Shown: piece by piece, positions 1 through 7,440 of the stretch
How the letters are laid out: every line of letters begins with the position of its first letter
Numbering within the stretch: position 1 is the first letter of the stretch
Assembly: GCF_016907655.1 (NCBI RefSeq)
Contig: NZ_JAFBCL010000001.1
Location: 62,001 to 126,000, forward strand
DNA length: 64,000 nucleotides
Source: Saccharothrix algeriensis
GTDB lineage: Bacteria; Actinomycetota; Actinomycetes; Mycobacteriales; Pseudonocardiaceae
Direction: 5' to 3'
The notes under the pieces: generated by a model
Database searches by the model: none
The model's input: the letters and a program-made list of their open reading frames with translations, nothing else
Told to the model about the DNA's origin: nothing
Position numbers and translations under genes: made by a program

Positions 1-242
1 CCGCCGACCCCGGTCGGCTGGCCGACGCCGCCGCCGTGCTGGCGGCGGTGTCCGGGCACCAGCCGGAGTCGCCGAGCCGGGGCGTGGTCACCGTGCCGGT
101 CGCCGGCGACACCGCGTTCACCGAGGTGGTGAGGCGGTTGGACGCGCTGGGCATCGGGGTGGCCGAGCTGTCGCTGCGGCTGCCCAGCCTGGACGAGGTG
201 TTCTTCGCCCTCACCGGGCAGCACACCGAGGAGGCGGCATGA
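1..242 (+). CDS. Partial: ABC exporter ATP-binding subunit (DrrA-type), C-terminal end
   Basis: Only the last ~79 residues are in the window; the reading frame runs open through the left edge. The tail ends in LPSLDEVFFALTGQHTEEAA, the typical C-terminal sequence of daunorubicin-resistance (DrrA) type ATPases, whose accessory domain follows the nucleotide-binding fold. No Walker motif is visible because it lies outside the window. The stop TGA overlaps the ATG of the following permease (ATGA), so the two are translationally coupled subunits of one exporter. The substrate cannot be inferred from this fragment. Confidence 0.85.
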   Translation, partial: ADPGRLADAAAVLAAVSGHQPESPSRGVVTVPVAGDTAFTEVVRRLDALGIGVAELSLRLPSLDEVFFALTGQHTEEAA

Positions 243-1045
243 CGCTCACCGCGCACCGCACCGCGCCCGCGCGGGGCGCCGACCGGCCCTTCGCCCTGGT
301 CCGGCACAGCCTCGTGCTGGCCGGGCGCAGCCTGGTCAAGACCGCGCGGACGCCCGAGCAGCTGCTGGACGTGACGCTCCAGCCGGCGATCTTCGTGGTG
401 GTCTTCGTGTACCTGCTGGGCGGCGCGGTGGCCGGCTCGACGCACGGGTACCTGCAGCTGCTGCTGCCCGCGATCATGGTGCAGAGCACCGTGTTCGCCG
501 GGGTGGCGACCGGCGTGAACCTCAACGCCGACATCGGCAAGGGGGTCTTCGACCGGTTCCGCAGCCTGCCGATCGGCCGGTCCGCCCCGCTGGTCGGCTC
601 GGTGCTCGGCGACCTCGTCCGGTACGTGGCGGCGGTGGTGTCGCTGCTGCTGTTCGGCGCCCTGATGGGGTTCCGGGTGACCACCGGGCTGCTGCCCGCC
701 CTGGCGGCCTGCCTGCTGGCGATCCTGTTCGCCTTCAGCCTGAGCTGGGCGTTCGTCCTGGTCGGGATGCTGGCCCGCACACCGGGCTCGGTGCAGGGCA
801 TCGGGTTCCTGGCGCTGTTCCCGCTGACCTTCGGCACGAGCATGATCGCCCCCGCCGAGACGCTGCCGGGGTGGCTGCGGTCGTGGGTGGAGGTCAACCC
901 GGTGACGCACGTGATGACCGCGGCGCGCGGGCTGATGGTCGGCGGCCCGGTGGCCGGGTCGGCGCTGTGGGCGCTGCTGTGGTCGGCGGTGTTCGTCGCG
1001 GTCTTCGCGCCGCTGGCGGTCCGGGCCTACCGCCGGCGCGCCTGA
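239..1045 (+). CDS. ABC-2 type transporter permease (DrrB-type)
   Basis: A 268-residue membrane protein with about six hydrophobic helices, the first near residues 40-65, preceded by a cytoplasmic N-terminus. The segment GKGVFDRFRSLPIGRSAPLVG is the conserved cytoplasmic coupling loop of DrrB-like ABC-2 permeases. Its ATG overlaps the stop of the upstream ATPase gene, so the pair form a drug or secondary-metabolite efflux pump in the plasma membrane. Two strong hairpins follow directly, and the next gene converges on it. The exported compound is unknown. An alternative role in lipid or polysaccharide export is less likely given the DrrAB-type sequence. Confidence 0.88.
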   Translation: MTLTAHRTAPARGADRPFALVRHSLVLAGRSLVKTARTPEQLLDVTLQPAIFVVVFVYLLGGAVAGSTHGYLQLLLPAIMVQSTVFAGVATGVNLNADIGKGVFDRFRSLPIGRSAPLVGSVLGDLVRYVAAVVSLLLFGALMGFRVTTGLLPALAACLLAILFAFSLSWAFVLVGMLARTPGSVQGIGFLALFPLTFGTSMIAPAETLPGWLRSWVEVNPVTHVMTAARGLMVGGPVAGSALWALLWSAVFVAVFAPLAVRAYRRRA

Positions 1046-1047
1046 GG

Positions 1048-1116
1048 GCCGCGGGGCGGTCGGCGCCCCGCGGCGCCCGGTCCGGCGCGGGCCAGGGGGT
1101 CGCGCCGGACCGGGCG
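1048..1116. terminator. Double hairpin between convergent genes
   Basis: Two adjacent perfect hairpins fill the gap between the convergent permease and regulator genes. The first pairs 1048-1058 with 1064-1074 (11 bp, 5-nt loop). The second pairs 1074-1089 with 1101-1116 (16 bp, 11-nt loop) and abuts the regulator stop at 1117. No U-tract follows, as usual in high-GC actinobacteria. It probably serves both strands. Confidence 0.7.
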
Positions 1117-4100
1117 TCACCGCGGCAGGGCCAGCGCGACCGCGTCCGCCCGGTCCAGGGCCACCCCCGAGGCGTAGGCCAGGTCGTAGGCCGCCGCCCC
1201 GATGTCGGCCCGCAGGCGCTCGGCCAGGCGCACGATCTCCGGGTGCAGGGCGTCGGGGGCGCCGCGGAGCTGTTCGGCGGCGCCGAGCAGCACCGCGGCG
1301 CCGGCCGAGTCGCCCCGCCGGGCGCGCGCCGCCGCCCCCGCGACCGCCACCAGGGCCGTGATCGGCATGTCCTTGGCCAGCGCGGCCTGCTCACCGGCCT
1401 GCCGCAGGAGGTCCTCGGCGGGCTCGCCGCGGTCGATCGCCAGGTGCGCCCGCGCGCACAGCATGACGGCCACGACCTGCGGCACGACGACCTGCTCGCC
1501 CTCCAGCGCGACGGCCGCCGTCTCATACTGCCGGGCCGCCTCCGCGAGGTCGCCCTCGTAGCGGGCCAGGTCGCCGAGCATGATCCGGGCGAACGCGACG
1601 CTGCGCACCGACCACGGCTGGGACACCCGCGCGGTGCGCACCAGCTCCCGGTACTCCGCCCGCGCCCGCGCCACGTCGCCCTGCCGCAGGCGGGCGTTGG
1701 CCAGCACGATGCGCTCGTGCGCGGCGTCGTCGTCCGGGTCGAGTTCGCGCAGCAGGGCGACCGACTCCTGCAGCGCCTCCACCGCCCGGTCCACGTCGCC
1801 GAACGCCAGGTGCGCGTCGGCCACCGCGGTCAGCGCCTGCGACAGGCCGAACCGGTCGCCCACCTCGCGCAGGCCCGCCCCGGCGACCAGCAGGTCGTCC
1901 CGCGCGCCCGCCATGTCGCCGACGTTCTCGCGCACCGCGCCGCGCACCATCCACAGCATCGCCCGCGCCCACGGGTCCGGGTGGTCCAGGCGGGCGTCCA
2001 CGGCCCGCACCGCGCTGTCCGCCTCGTCCAGCAGCAACCCCACCACCGGCTCCAGCAGCACCAGGACCGGGTGGTCGGTCGGCGCCGTGGCGGCCAGGTC
2101 CCGCAGCCGGGCCACGTGCTCGCCGGTGTTGCGGAAGCCGCTGGAGATCGCGTCGTTGATCAGCAGGAACGCCGCCACCACGTGTCGCGCGGCGGCGGGC
2201 GAGTCCCCCGGCACGCCCAGCGCCAGCCGGAACCACCCGACCGACTCGACGCGGTTGCCGCGCACGGTCCAGAAGATGCTCATGGCCGCGGCGATGCGCA
2301 CCGCCGTGTCCGCGTCGCCGCGGTCGGCCGCGAAGTGCAGCGCCGCCAGCACGTTGTCGCGCTCGGCGTCGAGCCGGGCGAGCCACGCCAGCTGCTCCTT
2401 GCCGCGCAGGTGGGGCTCGGCGGCCTCGGCCAGGTCGCGGTAGTGCTCGGCGTGCCGCTCGCGCGCGGCGCCGACGCGCCCGCTCTCGCCCAGCCGCTCC
2501 AGGCCGTACTCGCGGATGGTCTCCAGCATCCGGTAGCGCGGGCCGCCGGGACCTTCGACGACGTGCAGCAGCGACTTGTCCACCAGCGCGGTGAGCAGGT
2601 CGAACGCGTCCCCGCCGACCAGGCCCTCGGCCGCCTCCGGGTCGACGCCGCCCGCGAACACGGCCAGGCTCTCGGCGAAGTCGCGCTCGGCGGGGTCGAG
2701 CAGGTCCCAGCTCCAGGCCACCACGGCGCGCAGCGTCCGGTGGCGGGGCAGCGCGGTGCGGCTGCCCCCGGTGAGCAGGCGGAAGCGGTCGTCCAGGCGG
2801 GCGGCCAGCTGCTCGGGCGAGAGCGAGCGCAGCCGGGCGGCGGCCAGCTCGACGGCCAGCGGCAGCCCGTCCAGCCGGCGGCAGACCTCGGCCAGCACGG
2901 GCGCGTTGTCCTCGGTGACCCCGAAACCGGGCCGCACGGCCGCGGCCCGCTCGGCGAGCAGCCGCACGGCGGTGTCCTCGTCCAGCGGCGGCACCGGGAC
3001 GATGGCCTCGCCGAGCACGCCCAGCGGCTCGCGGCTGGTGGCCAGCACGCGCAGCCCCGGGCACCGGCCCAGCAGCTCCTCGGCGAGCCGGGCGGCGGTG
3101 TCGACCACGTGCTCGCAGTTGTCCAGCACGACCAGCGGCTCACCGCGCGAGAGCGTCTCCACCAGGCGGCCGACGGTGTCCAGCGGCGCCTGCGGGTGGT
3201 CCACGGCGCGCTGCTCGCGCAGGCCCAGCGCGCCCAGCAGGGCCGTCGCCACGTCCGCCGGGTCGGTGACGGGCGCCAGCTCGACCAGCCACGCGCCGTG
3301 CCGCAGCCGGGCGGCGGCCGTCGTGGCGAGCCGGGTCTTGCCCGCGCCGCCCGGCCCGACCAGCGTGACCAGGCGGTGCCGGTCGAGCAGGCCGGCGACC
3401 CGGTCCAGGTCCTCCCGGCGGCCGACGAAGCTGGTCAGCGGCAGCCGCAGGTTGCCGGCGCGGGGCGGCTCGGGCGGCTCCGCGCGCAGGATGTGGCGGT
3501 GGGTCTCGCGCAGCTCCGGCCCGGGGTCCGCGCCCAGCTCGTCGGCCAGCCGGCGGCGGACCTCCTCGTAGGCGGCCAGCGCCTCGGCCGGGCGGCCCGC
3601 CGCGAACAGCGCCCGCAGCAGCAGCGCCTGCAGCCGCTCGCGCAGCGGGTGGCGGGCGGCGAGGTCGGTCAGCTCGGCGACCAGGTGCCGGCCCGACCCG
3701 CAGGCCAGCTCGGCCTCGGCGGCGTCCTCGACCGCGCCGAGGCGGGTCTCCGCCAGGCCCGCGACGTGGCCGACGGCGAACGGCAGGCCCGCCACGTCGG
3801 CCAGCGGGGCGCCGCGCCACAGCCGCAGGGCCTCCCGGGCCAGCCGGCGGGCGGCGGGCGCGTCGCCGGCGGCGAGGGACCGGCGCGCCTCGCGGGCGAG
3901 CCGGTCGAACAGGTGGGCGTCGACGGCGTCGGGCGGCAGGTCCAGGCGGTAGCCGCCGTGGGCGGAGCGCAGCGCGGCCGGGTCGGGCAGCGCGCGGCGC
4001 AGCCGGGACACCAGCGACCGCACCGCGCCCACCTCGTCGGCGGGCTTGTCCTCCGGCCACAGCGCGGCGGCCAGCTCCTCCACCGTGACCACGCGGCCCG

Positions 4101-4206
4101 CGCCCAGCGCGAGCCGGACCAGCAGCGCGCGCACCCGCGTCCCGCCGATCTCCACCGACGACCCGTCGGCCGTCACCGCCAGCGGCCCCAGCACCCCTAC
4201 CCGCAC
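1117..4206 (-). CDS. AfsR/SARP-family transcriptional regulator (BTAD, NB-ARC-type ATPase, TPR)
   Basis: A 1,029-residue regulator in three parts. An OmpR-like winged helix (about 1-90, beginning VRVGVLGPLAVTADG) is followed by a bacterial transcriptional activation domain (about 95-240). A STAND-type ATPase follows with P-loop GPGGAGKT near residue 285 and VVLDNCEHV as the Walker-B region. The last ~400 residues are helical TPR-like repeats. GTG at 4206 is chosen because family members start at this VRVGVLGPL sequence; an open frame continues upstream to 4515 but has no family-like sequence. Such proteins usually activate secondary-metabolite or transport genes. The neighbouring exporter fragment hints that a cluster lies to the left, but no target is visible. 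Confidence 0.88.
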   Translation of the reverse strand: MRVGVLGPLAVTADGSSVEIGGTRVRALLVRLALGAGRVVTVEELAAALWPEDKPADEVGAVRSLVSRLRRALPDPAALRSAHGGYRLDLPPDAVDAHLFDRLAREARRSLAAGDAPAARRLAREALRLWRGAPLADVAGLPFAVGHVAGLAETRLGAVEDAAEAELACGSGRHLVAELTDLAARHPLRERLQALLLRALFAAGRPAEALAAYEEVRRRLADELGADPGPELRETHRHILRAEPPEPPRAGNLRLPLTSFVGRREDLDRVAGLLDRHRLVTLVGPGGAGKTRLATTAAARLRHGAWLVELAPVTDPADVATALLGALGLREQRAVDHPQAPLDTVGRLVETLSRGEPLVVLDNCEHVVDTAARLAEELLGRCPGLRVLATSREPLGVLGEAIVPVPPLDEDTAVRLLAERAAAVRPGFGVTEDNAPVLAEVCRRLDGLPLAVELAAARLRSLSPEQLAARLDDRFRLLTGGSRTALPRHRTLRAVVAWSWDLLDPAERDFAESLAVFAGGVDPEAAEGLVGGDAFDLLTALVDKSLLHVVEGPGGPRYRMLETIREYGLERLGESGRVGAARERHAEHYRDLAEAAEPHLRGKEQLAWLARLDAERDNVLAALHFAADRGDADTAVRIAAAMSIFWTVRGNRVESVGWFRLALGVPGDSPAAARHVVAAFLLINDAISSGFRNTGEHVARLRDLAATAPTDHPVLVLLEPVVGLLLDEADSAVRAVDARLDHPDPWARAMLWMVRGAVRENVGDMAGARDDLLVAGAGLREVGDRFGLSQALTAVADAHLAFGDVDRAVEALQESVALLRELDPDDDAAHERIVLANARLRQGDVARARAEYRELVRTARVSQPWSVRSVAFARIMLGDLARYEGDLAEAARQYETAAVALEGEQVVVPQVVAVMLCARAHLAIDRGEPAEDLLRQAGEQAALAKDMPITALVAVAGAAARARRGDSAGAAVLLGAAEQLRGAPDALHPEIVRLAERLRADIGAAAYDLAYASGVALDRADAVALALPR

Positions 4207-4699
4207 CGGCCCAACTCTGCCACGCCCGCGCCGGCGGACCGGCGGCCGGCGGGCGGGCCGTGTATGCGGATTCCGGAATAATGAGCACCCGTCAGCAACG
4301 CGACAAGAGCGCCGGCGCACCCGCATAGCGCTTCGGGCGGGTTCACCCAGGGTGACCGGCGGCGGCAATGCCCGCTTTTCCGCGGCTCCGCCCACCCAGC
4401 CACGACAGGGGCGGTCGAGAACACCCGGTGGAATGACTGGGAGCGCTCCCGGCGCGGTCGGTAGCATTCGCTCCGACATGCGCAAAGGGTCCACGGCAAG
4501 GCAAAAGTGCCACACGGTGGCCGCAGTATTGCGGTCGACCGGGATGATCCGGCGATTTCCGCAGCAACGATGTAACCGGAAGGGCTAACGAAGCGTCATA
4601 CAGCACGATATCCGCGCTGTGGGGGACCGATTCCACGCCGGCAGTACGAGTCGGGTCCCCATGCCCCCGATGCAAACCACCAGCCACCTGGAGTGCCGG
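4207..4699. other. Divergent intergenic region between SARP and Crp-TPR genes
   Basis: About 490 bp without a gene. It must carry the promoters of both divergent regulators. Besides the CebR-like palindrome listed separately, it contains a small palindrome TCACCC-A-GGGTGA at 4343-4355. The stretch 4540-4680 is less GC-rich than its surroundings, as expected of a promoter region. No clear -35/-10 pair could be fixed. Confidence 0.6.
4438..4451. promoter_or_regulatory. CebR/LacI-type operator-like palindrome
   Basis: The sequence TGGGAGCGCTCCCG matches the 14-bp CebR operator TGGGAGCGCTCCCA at 13 positions and contains the perfect 12-bp palindrome GGGAGCGCTCCC (4439-4450). CebR is the LacI-family cellobiose-responsive repressor of actinomycetes. 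The site lies about 230 bp upstream of the SARP start and 250 bp upstream of the Crp-TPR start. No cellulose or cellobiose gene is nearby, so a different LacI-family regulator or chance remain possible. Confidence 0.45.
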
Positions 4700-6607
4700 A
4701 TGAACAGCCGTGTGGTCGAACTCGAAACCGCCCTGTCCCGACCCGCCCCGGACCGGAGGGAGGCTCGGCACCTGGCGGTCGAGTTGGCCGACACGCTCGA
4801 CGCCACCACCGCCCGGCGCCACCTGGACCGCCTGCTGCGCTGCGTGACCGCGCTGACCCGGATCGGTTCGGCGGACGCCGGCGAGGAACTGCTCGACGCG
4901 ATGCTCGACCTGGTCGAGCCGGGCAGCGAGGAAGCCGCCAAGGTGCGCGACCAGCGGGCGCTGGTCGCCGTCGCGCGCGGCCGGTCCGACCTGGTCGGCC
5001 GGCACATCGCCACGCCCTGGGCGGGCGGGCCCGCCGGCTCCATGGCCGCGCGGGTCGTGCCCGAGGGCGGCAGGTGGTCCGCTGACAACGGTGTCGGCCT
5101 GACCGCCGCGATCGGGGTGGGCGTGGCCCGCGCCCGCGCCGAGCGGCTGCCCGCCGCCGTCGGCGACCGCGTCCCCGCCGCGCCCGACCTGCTCGCCGAG
5201 CCCGCCGACGACCCCGACGCCCTCGAACTCGACCTCGCCCGCAGCGCCGTCGCGCACGGCGCCGACCACCCGCGCACCCTGGCGCTGCTGATCGGCCTGC
5301 GCTCGGCGCGCTTCCAGCTCGCCCGCGACCAGGGCTGCGCCGACCGCGTCGGCGAGGCGCTGGCCGACCTGCGCGAAGCCACCGACCGCGTGGTCGCCGC
5401 CCTGGGCCCGCACCACCCGCAGTCCCTCGTCGCCCGCGCCAACCTGGCGTCGGCCGAGTTCGAGCACGCGCGCGTGCGGCGGTCGGCCGGCCAGGCGCAG
5501 CTGGTGCTGCCCAGCCTGCGCGGCGCGGCCGACCTCGCCGTGGCCAAGCTCGGGCCGGACCACCCGCACTCCCTGGTCGCCCAGTCCAACCTGGCCGCCG
5601 CCGAGCTGGAGGTGGCCCGCGCCGAGGGCGCGCACGCGCAGGCCCGGCGGGCGCTGGACACCGTGCGCACGGCCGCCGGGCGGGCCGGCGCGCTGCACGG
5701 CGCCGACCACCCCGCGACCCGGCTGCTGGCCCGCCAGCTGCGGGCCTGCGAGGTGCAGGCGGGCGAGGCCGGGACGCGGCGCGCGCTGGAGGACGTGCAC
5801 GTGCCGGTGGAGGAGGCGGCCCGCCTGCTCGCCCGCACCCGGCCCGCGATCCCGCTGACCCGCAACGCCGTGCCCCGCCAGCACCCGGTCCGGGTGGCCC
5901 CGGCCGCGGGCCCCGCCCTGGCCACCGACCCGCAGTGGCCCGCCCACAGCCTGCTGGGCCGGCTGCGCGACCACACCCGCCAGGAGCTGCTCACCGTCGG
6001 CACGGTGGTGCGCTACGCCGCCGACCGGGAGCTGATCGAGCAGGACGCGCGCGACACGCACGCGTTCCTGCTGCTCGACGGCGTGGTGAAGGTGCAGGTC
6101 ACCGACGAGGCGGGCGACACGGCGGTGCTGGCCATCCGGGTCGCAGGCGACCTGGTCGGCGAGATGGCGGCGCTGGACCACAAGCCGCGCTCGGCGACCG
6201 TGGTGACCTGCGGCGACGTCGTGGCGAAGCTGATCACCAGCGCGGAGCTGACGGCGTTCCTGCACCGGCGCAACGACATGTTCGTCGAGCTGATCAGCGT
6301 GGTCGACGACCAGCTGCGCTGGGCGAACAAGCGCCGCCGCGACTTCCTGTCGCACACCGCCGCCGAGCGCGTGGCGCGGGTGCTGGCCGAGCTGGTCGGC
6401 TCCTACGGCCGCCAGGAGCGCGGCGGGTGGACCCTCGGCATCCCGCTGACGAAGGTCGAGCTGGCGTCGATGGCCGGGATGAAGCCGCGCACGGCGGAGA
6501 AGGCGTTCAGCGACCTGCGCAAGGCGGGCGTGGTGGTCAGCCACTACCGGCGGGACGTGCTGGTGCCCGACCTGGAGCACCTGCGGAGGTTCGCGCGGCT
6601 GGACTGA
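4700..6607 (+). CDS. Crp/Fnr-family transcriptional regulator with N-terminal TPR-like region
   Basis: A 635-residue fusion. Residues ~200-370 contain TPR-like repeats of the NB-ARC-associated kind, with recurring LGPDHPHSLVAQSNLA-type motifs. From about 425 there is a cyclic-nucleotide-binding-like beta-barrel (FLLLDGVVKVQV, GDLVGEMAALD). At the C-terminus is a Crp-type winged helix (LTKVELASMAGMKPRTAEKA as recognition region). ATG 4700 is preferred over an in-frame start at 4619 because GGAG precedes it by ~8 nt. Crp proteins usually have ~220 residues, so the long N-terminus is unusual and probably adds a protein-interaction input. Whether it binds a nucleotide is unknown; the typical Arg of the cAMP pocket aligns with KPRSATVV. 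Hsp20 follows downstream. Confidence 0.85.
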   Translation: MNSRVVELETALSRPAPDRREARHLAVELADTLDATTARRHLDRLLRCVTALTRIGSADAGEELLDAMLDLVEPGSEEAAKVRDQRALVAVARGRSDLVGRHIATPWAGGPAGSMAARVVPEGGRWSADNGVGLTAAIGVGVARARAERLPAAVGDRVPAAPDLLAEPADDPDALELDLARSAVAHGADHPRTLALLIGLRSARFQLARDQGCADRVGEALADLREATDRVVAALGPHHPQSLVARANLASAEFEHARVRRSAGQAQLVLPSLRGAADLAVAKLGPDHPHSLVAQSNLAAAELEVARAEGAHAQARRALDTVRTAAGRAGALHGADHPATRLLARQLRACEVQAGEAGTRRALEDVHVPVEEAARLLARTRPAIPLTRNAVPRQHPVRVAPAAGPALATDPQWPAHSLLGRLRDHTRQELLTVGTVVRYAADRELIEQDARDTHAFLLLDGVVKVQVTDEAGDTAVLAIRVAGDLVGEMAALDHKPRSATVVTCGDVVAKLITSAELTAFLHRRNDMFVELISVVDDQLRWANKRRRDFLSHTAAERVARVLAELVGSYGRQERGGWTLGIPLTKVELASMAGMKPRTAEKAFSDLRKAGVVVSHYRRDVLVPDLEHLRRFARLD

Positions 6608-6808
6608 CCGCGGGCACGGCTCGGCGGGCCTGGTGGTGACGGGCCGGTGTCGACGGCGGTGGGTGCGCCTCCCGGCCCGGCCGGCACGGCTGCGCCGGGC
6701 CGGTCGCGGCCACGAGCGGGTGAACTTGACCGGCGCCACAGCGACGACCGGCCTGTTTGCGCTGGTAGAGCGCTTGTGAGCAGGTGGGCGAAAAAATTTT
6801 GACCGAGC

Positions 6809-6835
6809 GGGAACAGGAAACTTGAGCCTATCGTT
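6809..6835 (+). promoter_or_regulatory. SigH/SigR-like ECF promoter of hsp20
   Basis: GGGAAC (6809-6814) is separated by exactly 18 nt from GTT (6833-6835). This matches the SigR/SigH promoter pattern GGGAAT-N18-GTT known from Streptomyces and Mycobacterium heat and thiol-oxidative stress genes. Transcription would begin around 6842, leaving a leader of about 55 nt before the Hsp20 start. Confidence 0.6.
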
Positions 6836-6841
6836 GTCAAG
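6821..6841 (+). promoter_or_regulatory. HAIR-like HspR operator
   Basis: CTTGAGC-N7-TGTCAAG resembles the HspR-associated inverted repeat CTTGAGT-N7-ACTCAAG with the exact 7-nt spacer; the left arm has one mismatch and the right arm two. It covers the -10 part of the SigH-like promoter, the right place for repression. A neighbouring small inverted repeat (GCGCT-N5-AGCGC, 6759-6773) is also present upstream. Confidence 0.6.
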
Positions 6842-6898
6842 GGTGAGCGGCGGGCGACGACCGCCGCAACCCTGACTGGAAGGTGTGGAAGGAGTCCT

Positions 6899-7330
6899 GT
6901 GACGATGTTGATGCGCACCGACCCGTTCCGCGAGTTGGACCGGCTCACGCAGCAGTTCTTCGGCGCCAACGGGACGACGGCCCGTCCCGCCACCATGCCG
7001 ATGGACGCCTACCGGAGCGGCGAGGAGTTCGTCGTGCAGTTCGACCTGCCCGGCGTCCCCGCGGACTCCATCGACCTCGACGTGGAGCGCAACGTCCTGA
7101 CCGTGCGCGCCGAGCGCAAGGCCGTCGGCGACCACGAGTACCAGGTCGCCGAGCGCCCCCGCGGGGTGTTCAGCAGGCAGCTGTTCCTCGGCGACGCGCT
7201 GGACACGGACAACATCGAGGCGACCTACGACGCGGGCGTGCTGACCCTGCGCATCCCGGTCGCCGAGCGCGCCAAGCCGCGCAAGATCTCCGTCAGCGCG
7301 GAGTCGCAGCCCAAGCAGATCGACGCCTGA
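6899..7330 (+). CDS. Hsp20/alpha-crystallin family small heat-shock protein
   Basis: A 143-residue ATP-independent holdase that binds unfolding cytoplasmic proteins in oligomers. The alpha-crystallin domain spans about 40-130: [33 protein letters not shown], and the [10 protein letters not shown] strand near the C-terminus that corresponds to the I-x-I/V oligomerisation region. GGAAGGAG at 6887-6894 serves the GTG at 6899; an ATG at 6905 is an alternative only two codons in. The gene is monocistronic, with its own promoter/operator upstream and a nested hairpin downstream. By sequence and by the HAIR-like site it is closest in logic to mycobacterial acr2 rather than to RheA-controlled hsp18. 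Confidence 0.93.
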   Translation: MTMLMRTDPFRELDRLTQQFFGANGTTARPATMPMDAYRSGEEFVVQFDLPGVPADSIDLDVERNVLTVRAERKAVGDHEYQVAERPRGVFSRQLFLGDALDTDNIEATYDAGVLTLRIPVAERAKPRKISVSAESQPKQIDA

Positions 7331-7334
7331 CCGA

Positions 7335-7411
7335 CCGCCGGCCCCCGGCTCCCGCCCCTCCCGCCCGGCCCTCTCGGCGCCGGGCGGGGGAACGGGGCAG
7401 GGGGCCGGCGG
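7335..7411. terminator. Nested hairpin between hsp20 and DUF4082 gene
   Basis: An outer perfect 12-bp stem (7335-7346 with 7400-7411) encloses an inner 8-bp stem (7361-7368 with 7380-7387). It starts 5 nt after the Hsp20 stop and ends 30 nt before the stop of the convergent gene, so it probably terminates both. Confidence 0.65.
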
Positions 7412-7440
7412 CCACCCTCACCCGCCCGACCGGGCCCGCC

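Noticed and set aside
871-4281. Very long open frame on the plus strand opposite the SARP gene (1,136 codons)
   Set aside because: Its product is Arg/Gly/Pro/His-rich low-complexity sequence without motifs, while the minus strand encodes a full SARP. It is an artefact of high GC at third codon positions.
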